A DNA stretch of 64,000 nucleotides from Myxococcales bacterium (GTDB lineage: Bacteria; Myxococcota_A; Polyangia; Polyangiales; JAFGIB01), in the NCBI GenBank assembly GCA_029880325.1, contig JAOUOP010000017.1, positions 61,190 to 125,189 of the forward strand, read 5' to 3'. Below the pieces are notes generated by a model that saw nothing but the letters and a program-made list of their open reading frames with translations, was not told the origin of the DNA and did no database searches. Within the stretch, counting starts at the first letter, position 1. Every line of letters starts with the position of its first letter. Shown here piece by piece: positions 18,673 to 28,800 of this stretch. The position numbers were made by a program, and so were the translations under genes.

Positions 18673-19260
18673 GTGCTGGGCCTGCTCGCACCCACCGACC
18701 CGAGCTGGGTTGAAGCAGCCGAGGCGGATCTTCCGGGGCTTTTGTCCGACCACGCCCACTGCGAGCTCAAGGCCGCCCAGCACGGCACCAGTCTGCTGAC
18801 GCGCCACGGCGGCGAGGCGCCCCAGCTGGCCGAGCCGCTGACGGCGTTGGTGCGCGAAGAAGCGGCCCATTTTCTGCAGGTACAGCGACGGCTGCGCGCC
18901 CGCGGCGGCAACCTGGGGCGCGTGCGCAGCGACGAATACGTCGCCGCCCTGCAGGCCGCGGCCAAGCAAAACCACCACGACGGCTACCCGGCGCTGCTCG
19001 ACCGACTGCTAACCGCGGCGCTTATCGAGGGCCGCTCCTGCGAGCGCTTCCGCCTGCTCTCCGAGCACCTCAAGGACGGCTCCCTGCGCGCCTTCTACCG
19101 CGCCCTGATGGAAGCCGAGGCGCGGCATTTCACGCTCTTTAGTCGCCTCGGGGGTGAACTCTTCGGCGATAATGACGCACGCCAGCGTCTCGAGACGCTG
19201 GCGCGGCGCGAGGCGACCATCGCCGATAGACTACCCTTGGGACCCACGGTTCACGGATGA
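18673..19260 (+). CDS. miaE: tRNA-(ms2io6A)-hydroxylase MiaE-like
   Basis: A 195-residue ferritin-like diiron protein. Iron-ligand helices are visible: DHAHCELKAAQHGTSLL, VREEAAHFLQVQRRLRAR, LLTAALIEGRSCERFRLL and ALMEAEARHFTLFSRL. This Glu...ExxH...Glu...ExxH set matches MiaE, which hydroxylates 2-methylthio-isopentenyl-A37 in tRNA using O2. GTG start at 18673. The stop overlaps the lepB ATG by 4 bp, so the two are translationally coupled. Confidence 0.88.
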   Translation: MLGLLAPTDPSWVEAAEADLPGLLSDHAHCELKAAQHGTSLLTRHGGEAPQLAEPLTALVREEAAHFLQVQRRLRARGGNLGRVRSDEYVAALQAAAKQNHHDGYPALLDRLLTAALIEGRSCERFRLLSEHLKDGSLRAFYRALMEAEARHFTLFSRLGGELFGDNDARQRLETLARREATIADRLPLGPTVHG

Positions 19261-19988
19261 ACAGCTCCAAGACCAAGAGCGAAGCGGCCGAAAGCGCGAT
19301 ACCGGTGAATCCTTCCGAGATCGACGAGACGCGCTGGGAGCGTATCGCCGCCAATCTCAAGACCATCGGCGGCGCGGTACTCTTGGCACTGGTCATCCGT
19401 ACCTGCCTCTTTGAAGCCTTCGAGATCGAGGGCCCTTCGATGGAGCCCACCCTGCTCAACGGCGACCGCGTGGTGGTGGCCAAGTTTCTCTACGGCCTGT
19501 TTTTGCCCTTCCGCGACGCCGCCGAGCTCAACTGGGGCGGCCCCGAGGTGGGCGACGTGGTGATCATCAAGAGCCCGGCCGACGGCGTCGACATCGTCAA
19601 GCGCGTCATCGGCGTCGGCGGCGATACCATCGAGGTGCATAGCGGCCGCGTCTACCGCAACGGCGAAGTGCTGCCCGAAGAGGACATCGGTTCCTGCACC
19701 GCGGGCAACGGCGGGCTGCAGCGGCGCTGCCATCGCTATCAGAGCAAGGTCGGCGACTGGGACTTCGTGATCAGCCGTTCCAGCCCGGGTCCGGGCTCAC
19801 CGCCCATCGACGTGCCCCCAGGCCACATCTTCGTACTCGGCGACCACCGCGACGCCAGCAACGACAGCCGCAATATGGCGGTCGGGGCGATTCCCATCTC
19901 CCGCATCAAGGGCAAGGCACTGAGCGTCTACTGGTCCCGCGACCAGGGCGGGACCCGCTGGCAACGCATGTTTCATAACGTACAGTGA
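19257..19988 (+). CDS. lepB: Signal peptidase I
   Basis: A 243-residue type I leader peptidase. It has one N-terminal membrane segment (about residues 38-55, TIGGAVLLALVIRTCLF), the Ser motif EGPSMEPTLLNGDRVVV, the Lys motif VDIVKRVIGVGGDTIEV and the conserved GHIFVLGDHRDASNDSRNMAVG block. It cleaves signal peptides of exported proteins at the outer face of the inner membrane. It overlaps miaE by 4 bp. The following 196 bases hold no gene that I can support. Confidence 0.94.
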   Translation: MNSSKTKSEAAESAIPVNPSEIDETRWERIAANLKTIGGAVLLALVIRTCLFEAFEIEGPSMEPTLLNGDRVVVAKFLYGLFLPFRDAAELNWGGPEVGDVVIIKSPADGVDIVKRVIGVGGDTIEVHSGRVYRNGEVLPEEDIGSCTAGNGGLQRRCHRYQSKVGDWDFVISRSSPGPGSPPIDVPPGHIFVLGDHRDASNDSRNMAVGAIPISRIKGKALSVYWSRDQGGTRWQRMFHNVQ

Positions 19989-20184
19989 AACACGCGATGA
20001 TCCGTCGCCTGGTACCATTCGATCGGCCCCTTGCCCGGCCCTCGCTTGTTCGCGGCTTTTGTCGCGCTCGCAAACTCCTCGCAAGGGGGGCTGCCCTTCC
20101 TCCGTCGCTCGCGAACGCGACAGACACCGGGCGCTGCGCTGTCATCGGAACAGCAACCAATCAAACAGTGCTGGGAGAACGGCA

Positions 20185-21657
20185 TTGAACGAGCGCGCGC
20201 TCGTGGAGCAGCGGCTGGCCGCTGAGATCGGAACCCTCTACAAGGACGCACCCGAGCGCATCGCCCTGCTCTACCCGAGCCCCTACCACGTGGGCATGAG
20301 TTCGCTGGGCTTTCAGACCATCTACCGGGAGATCAACGAGGAGCCAACTCGGGCGGCCGAGCGGGCGTTTCTGCCCGATGACGTGGCCGTCCAGCGTGCC
20401 TCGGGGCGGCCCCTGCGCAGCTACGAATCCGATCGCCCCGTGGCTGACTTTCCCGTGGTCGCCATCTCGGTGGCCTACGAGCTGGAGCTGTCGGGAGTGA
20501 TCGACGTGCTGGAGCTGTCGGGCATCCCTGCCCTGGCCGAAGAGCGACAGCCCCACCACCCCTTCGTGCTCTGCGGCGGACCGCTGACCAATAGCAATCC
20601 GCTGCCGCTGGCGCCCTTCGCCGACGCCATCCTGATGGGCGAGGCCGACCAGACCATTCACCAGGCGTTGAGTCTGCTCGACAACGCGGAATCGCGGCAG
20701 CAGGCGTGCAAGGCGCTGGCCCGGGAGATCCCCAGCTGCTTCGTGCCGAGCGAGCACGGCGAGGCGCTACCGCCCATCGCGCGCGCCGACGATCACTGCC
20801 TGCCCGCCTATGGGCCGATTCGAACGCCCCACACCGAACTCAGCGACATGTTTCTGATCGAGGCCGAACGCGGCTGTTCGCGGGGCTGCCGCTATTGCGT
20901 GATGCGTCGCTCGACCAACGGCGGCATGCGCATCATCGCCCCCGAGCGCATCCTCGAGCGCGTTCCCGAGGATGCCCGCCGGGTGGGCCTGGTGGGCGCC
21001 GCCGTCAGCGATCACCCGCGCATCGTCGACATCGTCGAGACGCTGACCGCCCGCGGTGTGAGCGTCAGTCTTTCGTCGCTGCGACCCGACCGCTTGAAGC
21101 CGCCGCTGCTGGCCGCCCTGCGCAGCGGCGGCGCCAAGATTCTGACAACCGCCCTCGATGCCCCCAGCCAACGCCTGCGCGACACCATCGATCGACGCGC
21201 CCGCGAGCCGCACTTGCGGGCCGCAGCCGAGCTGGCGCGGGAGCACGGTTTCCAGCGTCTCAAGCTCTACATGATGGTGGGCGTACCCGACGAACACGAC
21301 GAGGATATCGACGAGTTGATCGGTTTTGCGGGACAACTGGCAGCCGTAATTCCGGTTTCGCTCGGCATCGCGCCCTTCGTGGCCAAGCGCAATACGCCCC
21401 TCGACGGTCAACCCTACGCGGGCATCAAAGTCGTCGAGGGCCGCCTCGAGCGCCTGCGCAAGGGGCTACGAGGGCGCGTGGAGGTGCGCGCTGTCAGCGC
21501 GCGCTGGGCCTGGGTGGAGTACGCGCTGGCCCAGGGCGGCGCCGACGCAGGCCGCGCCGTGATGCAAGCGCATCAGGCCGGCGGTCGCTTCGCCGACTAC
21601 CGCCGTGCACTGCAGGCCATCGCCGAGCGCGGTCGGTCGCTGCGCGTGGTCAGTTGA
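20185..21657 (+). CDS. Radical SAM protein with B12-binding-like N-terminus
   Basis: A 490-residue protein. The N-terminal third (IALLYPSPYHVGMSSLGFQT, then VVAISVAYELELSGVIDVLE, HPFVLCGGPLTNSNPLPLAP) resembles a cobalamin-binding-like alpha/beta domain. The radical SAM motif is ERGCSRGCRYCVMRR (CxxxCxxC). It belongs with the B12-binding-domain radical SAM family related to TIGR03960; the substrate is unknown. The start is taken as TTG 20185, because GGGAG lies 8 bases upstream and the family begins near there; the frame extends further but is not protein-like. Confidence 0.87.
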   Translation: MNERALVEQRLAAEIGTLYKDAPERIALLYPSPYHVGMSSLGFQTIYREINEEPTRAAERAFLPDDVAVQRASGRPLRSYESDRPVADFPVVAISVAYELELSGVIDVLELSGIPALAEERQPHHPFVLCGGPLTNSNPLPLAPFADAILMGEADQTIHQALSLLDNAESRQQACKALAREIPSCFVPSEHGEALPPIARADDHCLPAYGPIRTPHTELSDMFLIEAERGCSRGCRYCVMRRSTNGGMRIIAPERILERVPEDARRVGLVGAAVSDHPRIVDIVETLTARGVSVSLSSLRPDRLKPPLLAALRSGGAKILTTALDAPSQRLRDTIDRRAREPHLRAAAELAREHGFQRLKLYMMVGVPDEHDEDIDELIGFAGQLAAVIPVSLGIAPFVAKRNTPLDGQPYAGIKVVEGRLERLRKGLRGRVEVRAVSARWAWVEYALAQGGADAGRAVMQAHQAGGRFADYRRALQAIAERGRSLRVVS

Positions 21658-21737
21658 GCCCAGCGCACATTGGAACACCCAGGGCGCGGACGACGGCGTG
21701 CACATGGCCGCGCGCCTGACGTTATACTTCGTTGTAG

Positions 21738-24700
21738 ATGCTTCGAAGCTCGCGCGCGCCGGGGTTCCTCACCCTCGCCCTCTCTTTGCTGGGGCTTGTG
21801 GGCCCGAACCGCGCACACGCCTCCGAAGACAGCTTTGGCCACGGCGACGGCCACTGGGGGTCACTGACGGTCAAGACCGCCGGCCGCGTGATCAATGAAT
21901 ACACGGCCGTGACCTCCGCGGTCGCCGCAGGAGCCACATCCATCGCCGTGGCCGACGGCAGCATCTTCGCCGTGGGCGACCTGGTGTTGATCTGGCAGGC
22001 CACGGGACTGACCGTCGCCAGCTCCGCCGACGCCACCACGCCCGCTTCGCTCGATGCCAGCAGGGCCGGGAGCTACGAGCTGGCCCGCGTGACAACCGTA
22101 TCGAGCAACCAAATCGGGCTACGCGATCCGATGCTGGGTGTGTTTGATGCCGATGCAACCCAGGCCCTCTACGTGCCGGAGTTCGACGCGCTCACGGTGC
22201 AGCAAGGCGCTTCGCTGGTCCCCGAGCCGTGGGATCCGATGACGGCGACCGGGGGCATCCTGGCCTTTTTCGTCAGCGGCACCATCGACAACCGTGGAGT
22301 CATCGGCGCCGACGGCCTCGGTGGCCTCGGCGGGCTCTACCTGGATGTCACCTCCAGCTCCGACAACTGCAGCGGTCTCAATGACAGCTGGCCCGGCGGT
22401 GCCCGCCGAGGCGAGGGCATCGCTGGCGGCGGCACCGGTTCCACCGGTCGCGGCAACCTGGCCAACGGCGGCGGCGGCGGCGACTGCCTGGATGCGGGCG
22501 GCGCCGGCGGCGGCCATGGCGGCTACGGCGGCCATGGCGGCCACAGCGCAAATGGACGCGATGTGGGCGGCGTGGGCGGTCGCAGCCTCGCCTACGGCTC
22601 GCTGCTGTCGCGTCTGACGCTCGGCGCCGGCGGTGGCGCAGGTCACGGCGACGGCGGCAGCGGCGGCAGCGGCGGCAACGGTGGCGGCGCCATCTTCGTG
22701 CGCGCCGGGCAGCTCATCGGGGGCGGCGTCCTGAGCGCCCGCGGCAGTGCCGGCCAGGACGGCAGCGGCGACGGCGCCGGCGGTGGTGGTAGCGGCGGCA
22801 GCGTGCTGCTGCAGGTGGTGGGCACCGCCGCCTGCAGCATCGACGCGGGCGGCGCCGACGGCGGTAACACCAACGTCACCCACGGCCCGGGCGGCGGCGG
22901 CGGCGGTGGGCGCGTGCTGCTGCAAGCCAGCGGCGGCAGCTGCCCGATCGCGCATCCGGCCGGTGGCGGCGGCAGTGGCAGCGGGGGCATGGCCTATGCG
23001 GCCAGCGGCGGCAGCGACGGCCAACAGGACACGCCGAGCCCCGCGGCGCTCGACATCGACAGCGACGACGACGGCGTCTGGGACGTCTTCGACGGCACCG
23101 AGGACGGCGACGGCGACTTGCTTCCCGGTTATCTCGACGACGACGACGATGGCGACGGCGTTCCGACGCTCGAGGAAGCCGCCGGTGACGGCTCGCCGGG
23201 CAGCGCCCGCGACAGCGACGGCGACGCCATCCCCGACTACCTCGACGACGACGATGATGACGACGGCGTCCCCAGCCTGCTCGAAGCGGCCCAGGGCGAC
23301 ACCGACGGCGACTCCGTCCCCGACTACCTCGACGACGACGACGACGGCGACGGCGTCGCCACGCTGGGCGAAGATCCGAACGATAGCGGCAGCGCCCTGG
23401 ACGACGACAGCGACGGCGACTCCATCCCCGACTACCTCGACGACGACGACGACGGCGACGGTCTGAAAACGCTGCTGGAGGACGTCAACGGCGACGGCAA
23501 TCCCATCAACGACGACAGCGACCTCGACGGCCTGCGCGACCACCTGGATGCCGACGACGACAACGACCGAGTCCCCACCGCCCTCGAAGACCGCGATGGC
23601 GACGGCGACGCGCGCAACGACGACACCGACGGCGACGGCACCCCCGACTACCGCGACCGCGACGACGACGGCGACGGCGTGCGCAGCGATCGCGAAGACG
23701 TCAATGGCAACGGCGATCCCCTCGACGACGACAGCGACGGCGACGGAATACCGAACTACCTCGACGACGACGACGACGGCGACGGCATCCAGTCCATCCT
23801 CGAAGACGTCGGCGGCGACGGCAATCCGCAAAACGACGACAGCGACGGCGACTCCATCCCCGACTACCTCGACGACGACGACGACGGCGACGGCGTGGCC
23901 TCGCGATACGAGAAGGGCGACCGCGACGACGACGGCACCCCCGACCACCTCGACGACGACGACGACGGCGACGGCCTGCTCACGCGCAATGAAGCGCCCG
24001 ACCCCGACGGTAACGGCAATCCGGCCGACGCGCGCGACAGCGACGGCGACGGAACGGCCGACTTCCGCGACGCCGACGACGACGGCGATGGCATCGGCAC
24101 CGTCCTCGAACGCGCCGACCCCAATCGCAACGGCGCGCCCGAAGACGCGCGCGACAGCGACGAAGACGGGACAGCCGACTATCTCGACGACGACGACGAT
24201 GGCGACGGCGCGCCCAGCGCCCTCGAACACGACGGCATGGGACCGGTCGACAGCGACGGTGACGGCCTCGCCGATCATCTCGACAGCGACGACGACGGCG
24301 ACGGCATCGAAACCGCCGACGAATACCGGGACGGCGCCGACAGCGATGGCGATGGCTTGCTCGACTTCCGCGACGCCGACGACGACGGCGACGGCATCGA
24401 CACCGCCCAGGAGCGCAGCGACGGCATGAGCTACGGCATGGACGTCGACGGCGACGAAGTCCCCAACTGGCTCGACGAGGACAGCGACGGCGACGGCACC
24501 CCCGACCTCACCGAAAACGCCGACGGTGGCGACATCAACAACGACGGGGTGCCCGACTACCTCGACCCCAACGTGGCGCCCGCCGACGAAGACGGCGATG
24601 GCCTACCGGACTTCGTCGAATGCCCCGAGGAGCCCTGCCGCGACAGCGACGGAGACGAGGTGCCCGACTGGCAGGACGCCGACGACGACGACGACGGCCT

Positions 24701-25796
24701 ACGCACCCAGGAAGAACGCCCCGGGGGCCGCGATCGCGACAGCGACGGCGACGGCCTGGTCGACCATCTCGACCCCGACGACGACGATGACACGCTGCCG
24801 ACCCGCTCGGAGCTCGACCCCTTCGGCGCACCCCAGGACACCGACGACGACGGCCTCTACGATCACCTCGACCCCGACGACGACGGCGACGGGATCGACA
24901 CCGCCGACGAACTCGCGGCGGCGGGCGAGGGCTCGGAGTTCGAAGACGTCGATGGCGACGGCCTACCCAACTGGCGCGACACCGACAGTGACGGCGACGG
25001 TGTGGGCGACGCCCACGAGTCGCGCACCGACGAGGACGGCGACGGCATCCCGGGCTATCTGGACCCCGACGAAAACCCCGAGGACCCGGACGGAGACGGC
25101 ATCCCCAACTCGGTCGAATGCCCCGGCGGCAGCTGCCCCGACAGCGACGGCGACGGGACGCCGGACAACCTCGACCCCGACGACGACGGCGACACCATTC
25201 CAACTCGTAGTGAGCGACCCGGCAGCCGCGACCGCGACTGGGATGGCGATGGCATCGCCGACCACCTTGACCCCGACGACGACGGCGACGGCGTCGAGAC
25301 TCGCTTCGAGCGCAGTGACACCGACGACCATGACATCGACGGCGACGGCCGCCCCAACCACCTCGACCCCGACGATGACGGCGATGGCATCGCCACCGAG
25401 CAGGAAGTCGGCGCCGGTCGCGGGCTCGACAGCGACGGCGACGGCCTGCCCAACTACCTGGACGCCGACGACGACGGCGACGGCATCGCCACCGCCGACG
25501 AGCGGCGCCTGGCGCAGCGCTTCGGCGACGACCCCGACGGCGACGAGGTGCCCAACCACCTCGACGACGACTCCGACGGCGACGGCGTGGGCGACGCCGT
25601 GGAGTGGGGCCGCGATTTCAACGGCGACGGAATTCCGGACTACCTGGTGGCCGGCAGCATCGCGGGCGGCGCCCTGTGCAGCATGACCCCGCCTGCGCCC
25701 GATGGCCGGAGTATCTGGGCTTTCCTGCTACTGGGAGCCGGCCTGGCGGGGCGCCTCCGCCACCAAAGCGGCCGATCCACCAGACACCCCCGATAG
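21738..25796 (+). CDS. Giant surface protein: Gly-rich region, thrombospondin-3 repeats, MYXO-CTERM-like tail
   Basis: A 1352-residue exported protein. A signal peptide (LTLALSLLGLVGPNRAHA) is followed by a beta-rich N-terminal region, then a very Gly-rich stretch at about residues 215-430. Some 860 residues of calcium-binding thrombospondin type 3-like repeats follow (about 438-1300), of the form DxDxDGxPDxLDxDDDGDG. The C-terminus has Cys-Ser then SIWAFLLLGAGLAGRL and an Arg-rich end, the layout of MYXO-CTERM sorting signals (Cys, membrane segment, basic tail). It is therefore likely Ca-dependent, rigid, and anchored or processed at the cell surface. It heads a block of large exported proteins. 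Confidence 0.88.
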   Translation: MLRSSRAPGFLTLALSLLGLVGPNRAHASEDSFGHGDGHWGSLTVKTAGRVINEYTAVTSAVAAGATSIAVADGSIFAVGDLVLIWQATGLTVASSADATTPASLDASRAGSYELARVTTVSSNQIGLRDPMLGVFDADATQALYVPEFDALTVQQGASLVPEPWDPMTATGGILAFFVSGTIDNRGVIGADGLGGLGGLYLDVTSSSDNCSGLNDSWPGGARRGEGIAGGGTGSTGRGNLANGGGGGDCLDAGGAGGGHGGYGGHGGHSANGRDVGGVGGRSLAYGSLLSRLTLGAGGGAGHGDGGSGGSGGNGGGAIFVRAGQLIGGGVLSARGSAGQDGSGDGAGGGGSGGSVLLQVVGTAACSIDAGGADGGNTNVTHGPGGGGGGGRVLLQASGGSCPIAHPAGGGGSGSGGMAYAASGGSDGQQDTPSPAALDIDSDDDGVWDVFDGTEDGDGDLLPGYLDDDDDGDGVPTLEEAAGDGSPGSARDSDGDAIPDYLDDDDDDDGVPSLLEAAQGDTDGDSVPDYLDDDDDGDGVATLGEDPNDSGSALDDDSDGDSIPDYLDDDDDGDGLKTLLEDVNGDGNPINDDSDLDGLRDHLDADDDNDRVPTALEDRDGDGDARNDDTDGDGTPDYRDRDDDGDGVRSDREDVNGNGDPLDDDSDGDGIPNYLDDDDDGDGIQSILEDVGGDGNPQNDDSDGDSIPDYLDDDDDGDGVASRYEKGDRDDDGTPDHLDDDDDGDGLLTRNEAPDPDGNGNPADARDSDGDGTADFRDADDDGDGIGTVLERADPNRNGAPEDARDSDEDGTADYLDDDDDGDGAPSALEHDGMGPVDSDGDGLADHLDSDDDGDGIETADEYRDGADSDGDGLLDFRDADDDGDGIDTAQERSDGMSYGMDVDGDEVPNWLDEDSDGDGTPDLTENADGGDINNDGVPDYLDPNVAPADEDGDGLPDFVECPEEPCRDSDGDEVPDWQDADDDDDGLRTQEERPGGRDRDSDGDGLVDHLDPDDDDDTLPTRSELDPFGAPQDTDDDGLYDHLDPDDDGDGIDTADELAAAGEGSEFEDVDGDGLPNWRDTDSDGDGVGDAHESRTDEDGDGIPGYLDPDENPEDPDGDGIPNSVECPGGSCPDSDGDGTPDNLDPDDDGDTIPTRSERPGSRDRDWDGDGIADHLDPDDDGDGVETRFERSDTDDHDIDGDGRPNHLDPDDDGDGIATEQEVGAGRGLDSDGDGLPNYLDADDDGDGIATADERRLAQRFGDDPDGDEVPNHLDDDSDGDGVGDAVEWGRDFNGDGIPDYLVAGSIAGGALCSMTPPAPDGRSIWAFLLLGAGLAGRLRHQSGRSTRHPR
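23050..25640 (+). repeat. DNA tandem repeats encoding DxDGD thrombospondin-3 units
   Basis: About 2.6 kb of imperfect tandem repeats dominated by GACGGCGACGGC and CTCGACGACGACGACGGC. Long near-identical runs encoding SDGDSIPDYLDDDDDGDG recur, for example at about 23410-23460 and 23845-23895. The low complexity makes all six frames open over long distances, which creates large false antisense ORFs. Copy number is likely to vary between strains and to be hard to assemble. Confidence 0.85.
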
Positions 25797-25889
25797 CGCA
25801 CCCGCACTTCATTTTTCCGTCAGCACAGCCGTTAACCCCTAAATATTCCTTGGTCCTCAATACACCTAGAGCGTAAAATAACAGCAGCG

Positions 25890-28800
25890 ATGAAATTGAC
25901 TCGCCCCTTTCTGCTGTTTGCCGCCATTGTCACAGGTTGTGCGCAAGGTGGGCAGGCATCCCATCCGGGCGCACCTGCGACCACCGACGGCGACGGGCGC
26001 TGCATGGACTCGGACGGCGACGGCCACGGCAAAGGCTGCCAGGCGGGCCCCGACTGTAACGACACCGACCCCTCTGTCCAAAGCGGCTGCATCCACTGCG
26101 CCACGCCCGAGCAGGGCTGCGCCTGTGAAATCGGCAGCGCGCCCACCAGCTGCTACCTGAACAAGACCGAAGCCGAAGACGGCACCGCGCTGTGCCAGGA
26201 GGGCACGCGCTACTGCCGCGATGGCCAGTGGTCGGGCTGCGAGGACATCCATACCTACCCGCTGCCCGAGGGCAATCCCCTGAGCACGCTGATCAACGCC
26301 GATGCCGGCCCCGTCAAGTGTAGCGACTGTAACGCCAAGTGCTTCATCATCCGCGATAACCTCGATCCGGTCGACGGCGGCCTGACCAATGTCGGCAACG
26401 GAACCGACTGGGCGGCGGGCGGAGGAATCACTCTGAGTTATCAGGACGCCGGCTTCATCGATCCCGACGCCGGCCTGCCCGTGGTCGACGGCGGCACCAT
26501 CAGCGGCCCCCTGGACTGCATCCCCGGCTCGGCCCCCGACAGCGACTGCGACGGCATCGTCGACCAATACGACCCCTACCCCTTCCAGCGCCCCTTCGCC
26601 ACGCTCAACCCGGCCATCTTCCTCGACCTGGCGCCCGGCGAAACCGGCACCGCGGGCATCGACCTGGTGTTCTTCATGAACAGCGTGGACGTGTATCTGC
26701 TGCTCGACCAGACCGGCAGCATGCAGTCGGTGCGGCAACGGCTGGCCAGCGCGCTCACCAACGGCAGCTTCCTCGATCCCGCGACCGAGTGCGCCGACAC
26801 CGATCTGGACGGGCTTCCAAACTCGGAGTTACTGGATCAGGGCGTACTCGGCGGCATGAAGTGCCTCTTCCGCAACGCCAACTTCGGTGTGGGCTACTTC
26901 CGCGAGCTGCCCTTCGATCCCTACGGCAACCCGGACGAGACCACCTACCGCCACATGCTCGACATCACCGACGACGTCGGCGCGGCTCTCGCGGCGGCCT
27001 CATCGCTGACGGTCCAGATGGACATCGACTGGCCCGACGCCGCCCCCTTGGCGCTCTACAGCATCGCCACCGGCGAAGGCCTCTACATGGGCCTGGACAA
27101 GCCCGGCGTTCCGCCCCGCAGCGGTTGCCCGGCCGGTCGCTGGGGCTACCCCTGCTTCCGCGCCGACGCGATCCCGGTCGTCATCCTCTTCACCGACTCC
27201 CCCATGCACGAGGGCCCACCGGTGCCGGGCAAGGACCTCCGCTACGACCCGGCCAATCTCACGATCACCGCCGGCACCGAGCTCGCCTACGTGGCGGTGC
27301 CACCGGAAAACGACAACCTGGCCACCGCCTTCCCCCTGGGCGACGTCACCGACAGTTATACGAGCTACGCTGGCGACACCCGCGGTCTGAGTTCCGATTA
27401 CGGCAATGCCTTCCTCTCCTGCGTGCCGTCGGGCAAGGATGCCTCCCCCGACGCGACCTTCAGCTTCGAAGTCACGCGCGACAGCACGGTCAATTTCTCC
27501 ACCCTGGGCACCACCTTCGCTTCAGCGGTGGGAGTCTACAACCGCGTGGTCGATTCGCCTGCGGAATTCGCGAGCGACGACAAGAACGAGGTCTCCCAGA
27601 GCGCGCTCGACCTGGTGAACGTGGCCGACGACTGGGCACTGGTCAGCGGCGACACCTCCACCATGTCCGCCGACTACACCGTGGCCGACTTGACCTGCGG
27701 CGGCGACGACGCGGGCGCCGACGCGGTCTTCAAGTTCTCGCTCAGCCACGGCGCCGTGGTGGGCCTCGACACCAGCGGCTCGAGCTTCGACACCGTACTG
27801 TCGCTCTTCGACCGTGCCCCTGCCCTGCGTACACCACTTTTGAGCGATAACACCAACGACGACATCGGCTTGGCCCAGGTCGTCGGTGACGTCTACCAGC
27901 GCATCTACAGCGTCAGCGGCGGCGACACCTCCGCAGCCACCCTCAGCGCGAGCTTCAGCGAGACCGAGATCGGCTGCTCCGCCCATGACCTGGCGGCCGA
28001 CGCCGTCTACCGCTTCGAACTCTCCCAGCCCACGCGCGTGCGCCTCGACACCCAGGGCTCCAGCTTTGACACCGTGATCGGCTTGGCCGACGGTCAACTC
28101 GGCGGACAGACGGCCATCGGCGGCATCAGCGGCAACGAGCTGCAAGCCAGCGCCTATGACGTGGGCGAGGCGCTCGGCGCCTGGTACCTGCTGCAGGGCA
28201 CCACCGGCGCCCACGACGCCGACTACCGGGCCGGCTTCATCGGCTGCAGCGCCGACACCCAGGCCCCCGAAACCGTCTTCAAGCTCAGCCTCAGCGAAGC
28301 CACACGAATGCGCTTCGACACCTCTGGCAGCGCCTTCGACACCGTCATCTCCCTGCACGACGGCGAGATCGACCCCACGACGCCGGTGACGACCGACAAC
28401 GGCAACGATCGGGCGGGCTCGGCCACGGCCCTGGGCACGGTCGACACCTCCTGGTTCGAGGTCTTCGGAGGCGACACGACCACCATGACCGCCGACTACG
28501 CCAGCGAGGTCATCGGCTGCGGCGCCGACGATCTGGCCCACGACGCGGTCTTCAGCTTCCAGGTGGGCACGCTCTCCAAGGTGCGCATCGACACCGCTGC
28601 ATCCAGCTTCGACACCGTGGTCTCGCTACACGACGCGCCGCCCCCCCTCGACACCATCGGCAGCATCCCGGCGGCGACCGAGTTTTTCGACCTCGGTGGC
28701 GTCAGCGACCAGAGCAAGGTCTTCACCGGCAGCACCGCTGGCCTGAGCGCCGAAGTCGGTGGCGAGAGCCTTGGCTGCGAGACCGCCGAGGATCCGCCCG

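Noticed and set aside
22119..24278. A 719-codon Val/Ala-rich minus-strand ORF
   Set aside because: It is the antisense of the Gly-rich and DxDGD repeats. The repeated GACGGC pattern keeps all frames open, and its sequence is of low complexity (VAVVVVVEVVG).
23050..25640. Regular DNA repeats considered as a CRISPR array
   Set aside because: There are no unique spacers of constant length, the repeats are in frame and encode Ca-binding units, and no cas gene is nearby.
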